Positions 20,960 to 33,944 of a stretch of DNA of 64,000 nt are shown piece after piece. Within the stretch, counting starts at the first letter, position 1. Each line of letters begins with the position of its first letter. The stretch covers positions 420,400 to 484,399 of the forward strand of contig NW_024045141.1 of the NCBI RefSeq assembly GCF_012273895.1, written 5' to 3'. The stretch is from Zerene cesonia. Taxonomy: Eukaryota > Arthropoda > Insecta > Lepidoptera > Pieridae. The translations under genes were made by a program, and so were the position numbers. The notes under the pieces were generated by a model that was given only the letters and a program-made list of their open reading frames with translations, did no database searches and had not been told where the DNA came from.

Positions 20960-23900
20960 AGAGACTAGACTGTAGCAGAGATAATACAAAATTAACGGAA
21001 ATTCAACTTTTTTTACACCTATTGTTTTATATTTTTTATAGTTATATACTTAAAAGCTACACATGGAATTTCTATCTTTTTAAAGATTATTCAAATACAA
21101 TAAAACTTTGGAACATATTTATATTTTTATTTAAAACCAGCTGTTCCTACACCCATAATACATATTATATAGCCTATGTCACTCAGTGAAGTTGCAGGTT
21201 ATTTTTTGGAATTGGTCCAGTAATTTTTGCATGAAAATGTTACAAACATACATAAATAGTTTCCTCTTTATAATATTAGTTAAGTTTGTAATAATCACTG
21301 CATAGTATAAAACAATGTCGCTTTCTCTGTCCCTATATCCCTATGTATGCTTAAATCTTTAAAACTACGCAACGGATTTTATTGGAGTGTTTTCAAATAA
21401 AAAGAGTGATTCAAGAGAAAGGTTTATATGTATAATAACATCAAACTACTCCGAATTTAACGCATGGGAAGCCACGGGAAAAAGCTAGTAAAACATAAAC
21501 TATATATCAATTTATAGTGCTTTTAAATGTTACCCAAAACATCACTGATTAGTAGGTTCATGCATACAAAATTGTAAATTACTGCAAACACATTTTTATC
21601 TTAAAACAAATAAAGATAGCAGAAGAATAAAACCAAAGTGATATTTATGATGCAATTCTTAAATATACAGTATTAATACTAAAATAGAAACTGTATCCAG
21701 TGTACTTTTTAAGTTTTAACAACATTATAATTTATAATATCTGAAAAAATTAAGTGATATTTGAGTCTATTTTTCCACCAAGCACTGCGGCCATGCTTTG
21801 TATCTCTTTGGTGTCTGATAGAAAGAAATTTATTGCTAAGATGATATCATGGTTAGCCTTTTTTTCATATCACTAACAGCAAAAGAGCAGGCGATGCACC
21901 TGGTGGTCACTGCCAGCCATAAGCAATCACAAAGTTAGGGTATTGCAATTGAATTTTTTTTTTGTCTATGATCCAACTTAATTCATTATATTTTTCAAAA
22001 TAATCATGTATCTTATATGGTAATTTTTTAGTAATGATTAAGGTATGCTTATCATGAAAATAAGAAACTAGTTATGCCCTGATTCATCCACTGGCTAAAA
22101 CAAGACTTCATTTTTCAAACTTTTAGGAGTGGATTTGACAAAAACACTGTACATAAAGGTTAAAAAGGCCCAGAATGTTAAAGAACAATAAAACAGTAGT
22201 ACTCTAACAAAAACAGTGAGCAACTCTTTATATAAAACTAGCTTTTGTCCACGTCTTTGCATGTGTTAAATTTGAAAGTTTAATAAATGTTATTATACAC
22301 ATAAATCTTTCTTTTCATTCACTTCATCTATTAAAATACCCCATCAAAATCCGTTGTGCAGTTTTAAAGATATAAGCATACATAGAGACAGAAAAGCGAC
22401 TTTGTTTTATACTATGTAGTGATTGTGCTATAAGCGACCCTGAATTTTAAAGTACAATTAAACAGTAAGCAGAATATTTCTGGTCACCATTTTTTTTTAA
22501 AGAGGGCTTTCTATACAATATGCATGTTTTATATTTCCCAAGACAATTATGGTTGGCAATTTTTTTTCTCAGTATATACGTGCATAACACATAATAAAAC
22601 CATAAAATTTTAAGAACCTTGGAGAGGTTTTATATGTGAATTAAACTTCTAACTATATCTTTTAAAAAAACTATATATAGATAGATAATCTATATGTGTT
22701 TCAAAATTATCTATGTCTGATGAACACTATGATTAGCAGACAATATGTTTTTAAGGTAACAGTTTACAATCTTTAATTATCATTGTTAAGCAAATCTGAA
22801 CTCTATTTGTAGTTGGATAAACAACATTTTAGATAATATAGTCTAGGTTATAATAGAAAAATGTCATCAACATCGACTCAGTAGTTGCTAAGTACAGGAA
22901 ATAATATGTTTCGAGTAAATATAAAAAGGCTTATTTATTTAAAGGCAGATGTGATGCTTATTTAACAAATAAACATGAATTAACACATCTCTGACAAATC
23001 TTTGATATCATGAATGTAATGAACAGTGAAATTGCATAATTCATTTAAAATAATAAATTCAATATAAATCTATTTAATACCCACTAAAGAGAATATAATG
23101 TGTCATAATAAATTTACTTAACACCAATTAAATTGATATAGAAACTCATTTATGGTGATTAGAAAAGATAAAGCATATGGAAGAAAAAACATACTTGACA
23201 TATATAGTTTCATCTGATTATTTCAATATGACAAAAAAGCGAAAATTTAATTATTTGCGAAGCTTTGTAAACAATAAATACGTAATAATTATTGAATTAT
23301 CAAAGGTTTAATGACCAGATAAAAATAAATAAGGAGGTCAGATACGCCATGGTTTCAAGGTTAGTAGATGATATATTTTAGTCAATACATGATGACACCC
23401 TTACCTTATGTGAGGTAAACAAACGCTAGATGTATTCAAAAGGTTATTTTCAGAGAGATGTGTTACATAAGCAGTCTCATGACACTATTGCACGAAAAAG
23501 AATCGGTTTTATATCGATTTTAGGTAGGTTATTTAATACATAGCGATTAATTCACGCACAGGTAGATCACGGTAATACTTCACTTTAAAAATAATGGTGC
23601 TTCGTCACAGAAATTATGTTAAAAGGGCCAAGATCTACGTGAAACCCATTCGGTGTGCCCGACTTTTTTTTTGCCTGAGATCTAGTTGGCGCCCCCTGTC
23701 ATATGCAAATGTTGCGTTTCGTTACATGCAGCACTGATTGTGTAATGTAAGGTATTTAGAAAATTTTAAATTGCAATTTTTTTATGTAAACTGTGAAATG
23801 GTAATTAAGTGTAATAATACGCTAAGAAATAACTATTCGTTTTTTTATGATTTGTTAAGAGTTCAGTTTTAGTTATTATAGCGACATCTGTTATTGGATA

Positions 23901-24284
23901 GGTGTCTGGAAAATATTTATTTAGATGACGGTAACGTTACGTAGTAATTAGTTCTCAATCTGTGTGTTAAATTGAGATTCAATTTAATTAAAGAGGAAAA
24001 TGAATATTTCAAAAAAACTTACTACAAATTTAATATAAATAACTAAACTTATAGTAAAGGAAACAGTTGTGTTTTTTTTTTTGTTTTTTTCACACAAAAG
24101 CTACTGAACCATTTCAAAAAGTATTTTCGACATTTAGAAAGCTTCATCGAGTGACATAGGTCATAGCGGCAGGTTCTCAATTCGAGCACAGTATTTTGTT
24201 GTAATTGTTACTTCATAATTTTTTTCTGTGCGAACGATTTTAATGATTTTCAACACCTGTTACTGTAATTTGGTCCCATTTAAA
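20960..24284. other. Intergenic, AT-rich, no gene seen
   Basis: No credible coding frame. Family D copies sit at about 21293-21492 (plus) and 22236-22432 (minus); 21855-21960 is a worn retroposon-tail relic. The rest looks unique and AT-rich. Confidence 0.45.
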
Positions 24285-24483
24285 TCCTACTAATATTATA
24301 AATGCGAAAGTTTGTGAGGATGTGTGTTTGTTTGTTACTCTTTCACGCAAAAGCTACTGAACCGATTGCAATGAAATTTCATACGTAGATAGCTGGAAAA
24401 CTGGAATAACATATAGGCAACTTTTATCCCGATATGCCTGCGGGATACAGACTTACGCGGGTGAAACCGCGGGGCGCAGCTAG
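24285..24483 (+). mobile_element. Family A Helitron-like element, intact ends
   Basis: 199 bp with the 5' end TCCTACTAATATTATAAATG, internal 'ACCGATTGCAATGAAATTTC', a 3' hairpin GCGGGTGAAACCGC and terminal CAGCTAG, inserted precisely between A and T. A good reference copy for the most numerous family in the window. Confidence 0.78.
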
Positions 24484-25007
24484 TTTGGTATATTTCTTAA
24501 AGCGGTTTGGTTCTTCATTGTAGGAAAAAAATTATATATGGTTTTTATTCTGGGGTAAACTCGGGTGGAGTCGGGACGCGTGGTTAGTAATTTACAATTT
24601 TATTGTAGATCAAGTTCTGTCTTATATGTAAAATTCCCGTGTCACAATTATAGTTTCTTATGAAGTTTTATTTGCATATAGGGTATGTTTGAGAATCGGC
24701 CAACATCTATTTTTCATACCCCTAAATGTTAAGAGTAAGGCAGAACAGCTTTTGCCGGGTTATATAAATTAATTAGGAAAGTAAATGTCTTCCATTTACA
24801 CATCTACAGATCGCCACTCCTCCGCCCGTGTAGATTTTTAATAAAAAAAAAAGAAATTCCAAATATGTCATAAATATTCCGTTATTATTATCCGTGTGTG
24901 ACCTAAATTGCATAACCTACAAACCTAGTGCTATTTAAACGTTTTGGAAGTAGGATACACATGAATCTCATGGGATATGCTAGAATAATACATGTAGGAG
25001 ATTTTTT

Positions 25008-25290
25008 TTTAAGTGAAACTTCTTTAGAATCGTTGTGATTTTAAACATGATGCAACGGAAAAACGACAGGTGAGGGACACAAATACGAAAGTGTGTAGAA
25101 TGAAGCCGGCAAAGAATGAGACAGAAATATACATTTATTACTCTTTGTTAAACAAATAAACTTTATAATTATCCTACCCTTGTTATATGCATAACATTAC
25201 ATCTATATATACATTACATCTCATTCTTTTGTCGATTTACTGAAGTTTCACGTCTATCGTGTGTGGATAGCACACACAACTTTTTTTTTT
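25008..25290. mobile_element. Family K element with palindromic ends
   Basis: Starts near AAGTGAAACTTCTTTAGAAT and ends near GAAGTTTCACGTCTATCGTG, so the two ends are inverted copies of one motif. Other copies: 38213-38425 and 49827-50410, the latter split by a retroposon. A non-autonomous DNA transposon is most likely. Confidence 0.55.
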
Positions 25291-25547
25291 ATTTATGCAT
25301 TCTGTATTGATAATAAAATACAGATAATATTCATGACATTCGATACAAGATGCGGCAATCAGTCTGTACCATGAGGATAATGCTTAAAGTATAGTGAAGA
25401 TAAAATAACATAAAATTGACGTATTTGATGTCCTTTTTATTTCACGAGTCAGACACGCGAGGATAATTAATAATCGTTTCGAAGGAATAAGCCAAAGAGC
25501 AGTTGCAAAACTGGCGTGCCATTTGCTTATATCGTTATTATTGACCA

Positions 25548-26030
25548 AATCTTATATCTTTAAACGAGCAATTCTTGCATATTCTATATATATAATTGGA
25601 ATCTCGGAATCGGCTACAACGATTTTCATGAAATTTAGTATATAGAGGGTTTCGGGGGCGATAAATCGATCTAGCTAGGAATCTTTTTAAGAAAATGTCA
25701 TATTCGTGTTTTATTCGTGTTTTATCGACTTAAACCTACTTTTTTAATAGGAGGCGTTTGAGTAGTCCCAATTTATTATGACTCTTCCTGACATCTATTG
25801 CCGAATAATAATACTATTTTTTGGCGAACAATTAAAATTCCAGCAGATGGCGTTGTTAAGTAACGAAGTCAGTGAGTGTTTGCTTTGAGGGTGGACTAAT
25901 TGCTTATATTGTGTCTTCTTAATGCACGTGTTCACTTAAAAATGCCTAAACGATATTGGAAAAACACGCTTATAAACAATCTAACTTCACGAAGTTAAAC
26001 CGAGCAAAGCTCGGTCATCCAGGTGCTAAA
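25548..26030 (+). mobile_element. Family E repeat (about 480 bp)
   Basis: Begins TCTTATATCTTTAAACGAGC, includes GGGTTTCGGGGGCGATAAAT and GAGGCGTTTGAGTAGTCCC, and ends GAGCAAAGCTCGGTCATCC. Other copies: 40758-40930 (minus, partial), 48370-48680 (plus) and 61850-62120 (minus, containing a gap). Shares the 'CAACGATTTTCATGAAATTT' style core with the CTAG-ended families. Confidence 0.6.
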
Positions 26031-26089
26031 CGTATAATCATAGGAATAAACACGTAAAAAAATTGAAAATCAAAGAGACAAATAAACGG

Positions 26090-26340
26090 CGCTTAATGTT
26101 TCTTCATATTTTGTCACAGTACACTAAAATTTATAAAGCTGGTAACCCCACTAGGTAATGCAAAGTGCCGATGCGCTGTGACACCTCTGCGCATTCGGTA
26201 AAGCTGTCGGCCACAGATACACAATTGATGACGTCACGCTTCTGATAGGGTTGTTGCATGACGGAAAAGTTGTTTTGGACTGTCATTTTCTAAAACATGA
26301 TGTATGATGTTTTAGCTTAAGCAGATCGTTATTTATTCAT
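26090..26340. other. GC-raised unique block with a CRE-type site
   Basis: Stands out from its AT-rich flanks: a GATGCGCTGTGACACC/CTGCGCATTCGG dyad region and a perfect TGACGTCA palindrome at 26229-26236. No coding frame. Could be a regulatory element or an unmapped exon. Confidence 0.3.
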
Positions 26341-26719
26341 TTATTTGTAAAGATTTTCCAACAAAGAATATAGATGAATGTTATTTAGCTTTGTGATTAT
26401 TCATGTTCTTCTGTACCTTTAATTACAGGAACTGAAATTTGCTATATTATAATTTACAAATCAAGTTTGTTAAAAAATATTATCTATAGAATTATAATTA
26501 CACCAATTTGGTATGTTAAATTAATTAATACAGTAAAATGAAATACTATAATAAGTTTAATTACGTTTAATAGACTTCACTATGTTATGGAAAGAATAGT
26601 TTTTATATATAGAGTTGTGGTATATACAATCGTTAAGCATATCTATATAAACTAACAAAAGTGTTGTTTAACGCGGGTTCGCGCAAATTTCTACCAAAAA
26701 TTCATCCATCCAGTTATGT

Positions 26720-26943
26720 TATCTATATATATAAAAGAAAGTGGTGTTAGTTTCACTGTTTATAACTCAAGAACGGATTAACCGATTTGGCAGGAAATTT
26801 GTGCAGTGGTAGCTTAAAACCAGGAGACGGAAATGGGAAAGTTTTTATTTCGGAAATCCCACGGGAACGGGAGCATGCGCGAAAAACTCCGGGTCTATCT
26901 TTCATGCGACTTCGCGGGCAAAGCCGCGGGCGGAAAGCTAGTT
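26720..26943 (+). mobile_element. Family I Helitron-like element
   Basis: Opens with TATCTATATATATAAAAGAA near 26720, contains 'CAAGAACGGATTAACCGATT' and ends GCCGCGGGCGGAAAGCTAG before T. Related in plan to family A but distinct in sequence; a diverged relative is at 58028-58140. Confidence 0.55.
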
Positions 26944-27284
26944 AATAATAAAAATGTATCTTTATCCAAGTTAAAAAAATATTTTGCAAATATTGGTTAT
27001 TTAGGTACCTTGGACTATGGAATACTTACAAAAAAAAATGTTTGAAGCATTACGTTGGGCTAGTACTAGACCTATCTTGGGCATGTAGGCACAAAACAAT
27101 CTGTAACATTAAATAAAAAAAAAGTCATGTTGTGACAGCCCTGAACAGCTCGTATCTTTTTTCAGCGATTTGGCAATTGGCATCGCCGATACCGTCTGCA
27201 GTCTAGGGCTGGCGCAAGGCGTGAAACAGCGAGTGCGAAATACTGCCAGGGGATTACTGTATGAAATCTCCTTACGAGCGATAT

Positions 27285-27500
27285 AGCAGTGGTGGCTCAG
27301 TGGTGAGAACCTCGGACTTCAAGATCGATCAAGTCGGGGTTCGAGACCGGGCGAGCGTGCAGGAAATAAATTGATATTTCAATCTATCTGCGCATGTGGA
27401 TAACATCGCCACTGTTTAAAACGGTGAAGGAAAACATCGTGAGGAAACCGGCATGTCCGAGAATCAAAAAAATTGGACGACATGTGACATCTGCCAATAT
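27285..27500 (+). mobile_element. tRNA-derived SINE (family V)
   Basis: Head GGTGGCTCAGTGGTGAGAAC (A box) and GGGGTTCGAGACCGG (B box), followed by GAAGGAAAACATCGTGAGGA and 'GACGACATGTGACATCTGCC'. A second, rearranged copy at 30705-31110 continues to CCAGCAGTGGGGATGTGGGC and a GATGATGAT tail like RTE-type LINE ends; a minus-strand tail is at 32940-32995. Confidence 0.7.
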
Positions 27501-27768
27501 TAAGGGATAAATTAAAATGTTTTTTTACATATAACATATTATATATTTTGAAATATGGCGGCACACAAAAGTGGCGCGAAACACAAGTTTATGAATTCAC
27601 AAACATATATTCTAATATTATTAGTACTGATTTAATACGATTTAGATATATTTTGTACAATGTTTATTCGCTATCCTTCATGACTTAGAGCATGCGTTCC
27701 ATAAGTGACTCCGTTTACATTAAATCAAAACATATAAATGCATTCAGAAATCGGAGTATTGTATATTA

Positions 27769-28148
27769 CTAGCTGTAACCCGCGGCAGTACCCGCGTGGT
27801 ATCCAGGTAAAAATTAGACAATAAGCCAGACTATAATCTATCTCAGTACCAAATTTAATACAGATACGATGAGTTGTTATCACGTGAAAGAGTAACAAAT
27901 ATCCATACATCCACCCATACTTACAAACTTTCGTTTTTATAACAATACTAGCTGCGCCCCAGGGTTTCACCCGCGTAAGTCTGTATCCATGTAGGAACAT
28001 CGGGATAAAAAGTTGCCTATATGTTATTCCATTTGTCCAGCTGTCTACGTACCAAATTTCATTGCAATCGGTTCAGTAGTTTTCGCATGAAAGAGTAACA
28101 AACACACACACATCCTAACAAACTTTCGCATTTATTATATTAGTAGGA
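27769..28148 (-). mobile_element. Family G and family A elements abutting
   Basis: A family G copy (27769-27947; CTAGCTGTAACCCGCGGCAG end) is joined directly to a family A copy (27948-28148). The 5' end of G touches the CTAG of A, as in the tandem pair at 5868-6270, so insertion next to an existing Helitron end appears favoured. Confidence 0.6.
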
Positions 28149-28616
28149 CATTATATTATATTAGTAGGAAGTGAGATAGTAGGATTAGTAGGATTTTTTA
28201 TTCGCATAGTGGTTTGCTCAGAAATTATCTTCGCTATTAAGTAGTATAAAGTAGTCTTTGTTCTCTTATCGATATAGCCCCATTTAAGGTACAGCGAGAC
28301 AATTTAACAAACCATCTGTTTTCAGTAAAGAGATTGAGGATGTTAGAAAGAGACACACAGGTTACCGTGACGTCTTAAAGGAGTACTAACTACATGAGTA
28401 TTGTGGGAAAAGGACAGAGCTATATAATTTAGCACCGTCACCAATAGATGTTTTATTAGAGTTTGGAATGGGAAATGCTTAGAAATTACATTACATTTCA
28501 CACTTCTACGCTAATATTATAAAGAGAAGAGGGAAGAGAGAAAGCAGGTGTCCGCCATGTGGTTTCTTTTAAATTTTACACAGTTGCGAATTACATAAAA
28601 TTCTGTTGACATCCTA

Positions 28617-28815
28617 TCCTACTAATATTATAAATGCGAAAGATTGTAAGGATGTGTGTGTGTTTATTGCTCTTTCAGGCAAAAACTACTTAACCGATTG
28701 CAATGAAATTTGGTACGTAGACAGCTGGACAACTGGAATAACATATAGGCAAGTTTTTATCCCGATATTCCTGCGATATACGGACTTGCGCGGGTGAAGT
28801 CGCGGGCGCAGCTAG
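28617..28815 (+). mobile_element. Family A Helitron-like element
   Basis: Full-length, T-CC start and CAGCTAG end before T. The open frame across it is meaningless and only reflects repeat conservation. Confidence 0.7.
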
Positions 28816-29281
28816 TATATACATATGTCACAGTCAGCTGCTTTTTATTTTATTGTTATCGGAACAAATAAGGAAATAACATAAGTTATCAGTTGTGTAG
28901 CAAATAAAGAAAAAAACCACTGAGGTTAAATTGGCCGTTTTATTAACAGAATAGGCTATTGATAAAACGGTTAGAATGTTTTCGAATTTTCACTGTTATT
29001 TCTTGCTGCTTAAACGTCAAAAATTAGTAGTAAATTAGTCTTAAAGTAGTAAAATACCGAATTCATAATTCAAATAGTACAAACTAAGTTTAAACTACGG
29101 TTTAATATAGCCGGAGTTTAACGGTAAGTCCATACCACTACTGCACAGTGTTCATTGTACGAACAAAAAGCTCCCTGTTGTTTATAATTAGTTATTACTA
29201 ATTAGTTATTTGATGGTTAACTGTTGCTTCATATCGCATGTAAATAGACGTCACTGCGGTTGATAAAACATGGCTAAATCC

Positions 29282-29619
29282 TTATCTCAACTAATATTTT
29301 GAAGGCGAAAGTAACTCTGTCTGTCTGTTACGCTTTCACGCCTACACCACTGATTCGATTTTGTAAAAATTTGGTGTGAAGTTAGAACTGAACTTGGGAA
29401 AGGACATGGGATACTTTTCATCGCGAAAAAAGGGTAGGAAGGGTTGAAAGAGGGGATGAAAGTTTGTATGAGAGTTCGTTATTGTCAAACCGATTTTGAT
29501 GAAACTTGGTATGAAGATGGAGCTAAACGTGGGAAATAACAAATCATACTTTTTAATGCGAAGAAAATACTCCTTACCATGTCGCGCGATATAAGCAGTA
29601 CGCGGGTGATAAGCTAGTC
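29282..29619 (+). mobile_element. Helitron-like element, separate family
   Basis: About 340 bp with CTGTCTGTCTGTTACGCTTT, 'AAACCGATTTTGATGAAACT' and a GTACGCGGGTGATAAGCTAG end. Same build as the other CTAG-ended families, with a longer body containing two related half-copies of the core. Confidence 0.5.
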
Positions 29620-30069
29620 GATGTTATAAACTAGTGGTCTGTTTCGGCTTCGTCCGTGGTACATATAGTTGCCAGTTAGGCTCTTATGTAAATTGTTAAT
29701 TTATATTTATTATGGATGTACGGTTAGCTATCTGATATATTTATTAAATGTCTATGTCTTCTATCAGTGACCTTGTGAGTTATTATGGTTCAACTGGCGT
29801 AGGTCAAGGGGTCAATGTGGTCTCCACTGAAAATCAGTGGAGAGTCTTTAAATGGGCTTAGACTCTTATTCACTGAGTGGATCTCCTTTTATACTATGTA
29901 GGTTAATTTAGCGTTTTTTTTTTTTATATCAAATTCAGTTTTTATAACTTTTTCTGGTATAATTAAATGTATTTTCTTTCTTTCTTTCTTTCTTATAAGT
30001 TTTTAAAAAGTGTCCAATATAGAGTGCGATTGGGACAGTGACAATGCAGTGATACATTTTTATCTTAAA

Positions 30070-30445
30070 ATGGTTGCTGCTTTGACGGGGAGTCCATTTT
30101 GCCGCTATTACGTGCTAAAACTGTTTTTATATTTTGTTTTAGATGTATATTATACTAGATACGCCCTGCGGTTTCACCCGCGTAAGTCATACGGACGTAG
30201 GAATATCGGAATAAAAATTTGCCTATATGTTAATCCAGTTGTCCAGCTACGTACCAAATTTCATTGCAAACGGTTCATAAGTTTTTGCGTTAAAGAGCAA
30301 CAAACACACACTTCCTTACAAACTTTCGCATTAATAATATTAAGTAGGATTAATAGGATGGTTGCTGCTTTGCTGACGGGGAGTCCTTTTTGCCACTATT
30401 ACGTGCTAATACTGTTTTTATATTTAGTTTTAGATGTATATTATA
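30070..30445. repeat. 85-bp direct repeats bracketing a family A Helitron-like copy
   Basis: 30070-30154 and 30358-30445 are near-identical (ATGGTTGCTGCTTTG start, ATGTATATTATA end) and flank a minus-oriented family A copy at 30155-30349. Helitrons do not make target duplications, so the repeat must come from local duplication. Confidence 0.7.
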
Positions 30446-31137
30446 TTTTAAGTGGTTGTAAATAAAAGCATTTCTATTTCTAGTGATTTTCTAGTGATCT
30501 AACAACGCACAGCCCAAACCACTGGACGGATCGGACTGGAATTTGGCATGCAAATAGATGTTATGATATAGGCATCCGCTAAAAAAGGGTTTTGATGAAT
30601 CCAAGCCCCAAATCGGGGTTGAAAGCTGTACTATGAAAATTTATTGATACCGCTCGGACGAAACTGCGGGCAACAGCTAGTTTCAGATAAAGTTAAAAGT
30701 GTGTGGTGGCTCGGACTTTAATCGCAAGGTCGGGGGTACGAGACCAGACGAGCATGCAGGAAATAAATTGAAGTTTCCATTCATCTCCACGTTATCCACA
30801 TCACTCCTTAAAGTGGTCCACCAGTTCTTATGGCTTCTGGTTGTCTGGAAGAAATCGCTATATAGCGATAAGACCATCAATTGTTTAATACGTAATTAGA
30901 TTGTTTCTTTGTAGATTTCTAGGGTAGGTAGTATAAATAAATAAATAAAGCGATGAAGGAAAACATCGTGGGCGAAGCGATGTTCTAGTGTTAAAAGGTT
31001 CGACGACATGCGACATCTGCCAACTCGCACTTGGCCAGCGTGATGGATTATGGCCTGAACCCTCAAAGAAGTCCTGTGTCCCAGCAGTGGGGATGTGGGC
31101 TGATGATGATGATTGTAGCTATAATTCTAATACTAGT

Positions 31138-31478
31138 TTCCTATTATTTATACTTAATATTTTAGTTTATAGCATTGAAAGGCTTTTAGAAATTTTGAAA
31201 GAATAGCAAAAATTTGATTACGAGGCGGGATTCGAACTCGCGTTTTTTGCTAAACCGTAGTTACGCCTAGCCGCCTAGTGATCCCGCCACAGTAATCGAA
31301 TTTCTTCTGCTCTTTCGGTTTCATGTGCCTAAGGGGCACCCCGCGCCATCTATTGAGGTGATTAAGAACCATCACAACCAATACGAAACATTACTTCAAT
31401 GATTACAATATTGTATCGATGGAACGCGGCCTTTGTTCAATTTAATTTTTAGTTTTATAGCATTGCAATGCTTTATAA
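31138..31478 (-). mobile_element. tRNA-like SINE (family T), disrupted
   Basis: GATTACGAGGCGGGATTCGA with the rest of a tRNA-like fold on the minus strand, then AATTTCTTCTGCTCTTTCGG. The 3' side ('TTTTAGTTTTATAGCATTGC') reappears at about 31446. Other copies: 1630-1760, 52610-52725, 54540-54730, 59133-59271 and 60372-60599. Confidence 0.55.
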
Positions 31479-32372
31479 ATGAGAAATTTTCCAATTCCTT
31501 CAGTACACTTTGTTAACCATCAGCTAAGTTTCTGTATATTTCCTTTTCCAATCGTTTCCAGGAAGCGCGACTTCCCAGACAATTGGCCGGCAAACATTTT
31601 AAACATCTCATTGACATGTCAACTCTGTCTGCGTATTTATAATCAATATTCATTGAGATATGAACTGAGTGCCTGGTCCTTATTACGTATATTGTATAAT
31701 ATCTATAACTAGCTTTTGCAAGCGGCTTCGCACGCGATTTCGTAGTAGTTTAATAGATGTTATTATACATATAAACCTTCCTCTTTAATCGCTCTGTCTA
31801 TTAAAAAAGACCTCATCAAAATCCGTTGCGTAATGCGTAATATGTGCTAATAAATTTTATTACACTTAACCTTAAAAGCCAGGTAAGGCTAGCTCGGTCC
31901 AAGTCAGAACTAATCTGCTTCTACCTATGGCTAGCGGTCCGCCCCGGCTTCGCTCGCGGTACATATAAAGCCTATAGCCTTCCTCAATAAATAAAATAAA
32001 TGGCTATCATACCATAGCTAACGTGATTAATCACACGTGTCGAAAAAACTACACCAAAATCGGTTCATGAATTTCTAGGTGATGCCAGAATAATGGAACA
32101 CTTCAACAACAGTAGATAAATGGTCTATCAACAAAGGATGGATTTCTAGTAAATCTCAAGTATTTATTTAGGCGGGAATGCGCAGGAGTTGAGGACAAAT
32201 AATTCGAAAAAATACCTGCCTGTGCGGTCTGTTGTTTATGGCCATTTATTATTTTATTTTAATGGTAGGCATTTGTTATTTGTATTGGCGGTAATTTAAT
32301 AGCTTTGTCGGACAGAACGCTATCCTGACGCTGCGCTATGACGCCCTGTCTGTCTGTCCATAGCTTATCTGT

Positions 32373-32560
32373 CACAAATGCGAAAGTTTGTAAGGATGTG
32401 TGCGTGTTTGTTGCTCTTTCACGCAAAAGCTACTGAACCGATTGCAATGAAATTTGGTACGTAGACAGCTGGACAACTGGAATAACATATAGGCAGCTTT
32501 TTATCCCGATATTTCTACGGGATACGGACTAACGCGGGTGAAACCGCGGGGCGCAGCTAG
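32373..32560 (+). mobile_element. Family A Helitron-like element, 5'-truncated
   Basis: Lacks the first few bases of the 5' end but has an intact CAGCTAG terminus. A family B 3' end (about 32580-32622) follows it. Confidence 0.6.
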
Positions 32561-33152
32561 TTTTGTTATAACATTAAATGATACGAGTAAGGCAGAACAG
32601 CGTTTGCCAGGTCAGCTAGTATTATTATAACAGCATATATATAATAATTAGTATAACAGCAAGGGCTTAGGAAAACAGACTGGCTAGATTTCCTTTAGGT
32701 TACCAACAACAGTCTAGATTTAAGATAACGCATAACGGTAAAGTGCGCGGGCGCATACTCGAATACAATAAAACTAGTTGTTGTGCGCGATATTGCTCAA
32801 TGCAATAAAGTATCAATATCTTTGTTTATGACCTATACGTATGCAAAGTTACATCGTAATCGGTTTAGACGTTTAGGTGTGAAGCCGAACATAATATAAT
32901 TGGAATATATTTGATTAATAAACACATTACCCTAATGGATTATCATCATCATCAGCCCATATATGTTCCCACTGCCCTGTGGGACTGGCCTTTTATGTGA
33001 GTGTTCGTAAGAGTTACAATGACTTCTTAAAGCAGTTCTGATTCCAGAGTAGAAAAAGGACAAAGCTCACCTAGTAAATGGATGCCTTAATAAAGGTGAA
33101 TCAAGGAAAGTAGTAAGTTGAAATAAAAAAAATTTAAGATCTTTTTCGCATA

Positions 33153-33358
33153 TCCTATTAATATTATAAATGCGAAAGCCTGTGAAGATGGATGTATGTG
33201 TATGTTTGTTACACTTTCATGCAAAAACAGCTAAACCGATTGCAATGAAATTTGGTACGTAGACAGCTGGACAACTGGAATAACATATAGGCAACTTTTT
33301 ATCCCGATATTCCTACAGGTTACAGACAAACGCGGGTGAAACCGCGGGGCGCAGCTAG
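33153..33358 (+). mobile_element. Family A Helitron-like element
   Basis: Full-length copy (TCCTATTAATATTATAAATG start, GCGCAGCTAG end before T). Confidence 0.7.
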
Positions 33359-33504
33359 TTTACTATAAATTTTAAATACCTTGCTTTTCAATGTTGCAAC
33401 AACACTACAATTTACTTTAATAAAAGCAGGTAATAGTTAGAAATTAAAGACTTTTAAACGGATTTTAAACACGATTTATTCATTTTATTATTAACAGCAT
33501 GCCA

Positions 33505-33746
33505 CTGTGTTTCGTACGGTGAGTGGGGGAGACGGAGGCGTTGTTTGCCTGTGGCCTGTTTCCTTTTCCTCACCCTTCCCAGTCCATTCCTTCTATCCTG
33601 TCGTCAATCCTTTCCATAACCCTTACTCCATAAAAGTGGGCAGCGCATTCGCAAAGGCCCTACCTCTGATATTAACGGTCGGTGGTGATCGCTTACCATC
33701 AGGCGAACCACCAGCTCAGTTGCCCGCTATGACATATAAAAAATAA
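33505..33746 (+). mobile_element. Retroposon tail (family R)
   Basis: Plus-oriented 3' portion: GTGTTTCGTACGGTGAGTGG, CCCAGTCCATTCCTTC and GGTGATCGCTTACCATCAGG, ending GACATATAAAAAATAATAAT. It abuts a foldback fragment (33438-33495) and ends about 60 bp before the LTR retrotransposon. Confidence 0.65.
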
Positions 33747-33805
33747 TAATTACGATGAAAACTGTAAATTAATCATTCACGCTGTTAATTAATTCAATTT
33801 GTATC

Positions 33806-33942
33806 TGTAGTGTATGCGCAAACGCATTGGCGTGGCAGTCGCTTACCGGCGTAAGCGAGTGAGCACGTGTTCTGGTCTTCGCATACATTCACATTGCTGA
33901 GTATTCAATAACGTGTGTTTTATTGGTATAGGAGTCATTACA
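33806..33942 (+). repeat. Left LTR, 137 bp
   Basis: Starts TG, ends CA, identical base for base to the right LTR. Contains the stem CGCTTACCGGCGTAAGCG (7-bp arms). No AATAAA is visible within it. Confidence 0.95.
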
Positions 33943-33944
33943 AG

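Noticed and set aside
30010..30465. 151-residue plus-strand frame
   Set aside because: Runs through a family A element and the two flanking direct repeats; its internal repetition is explained by those.
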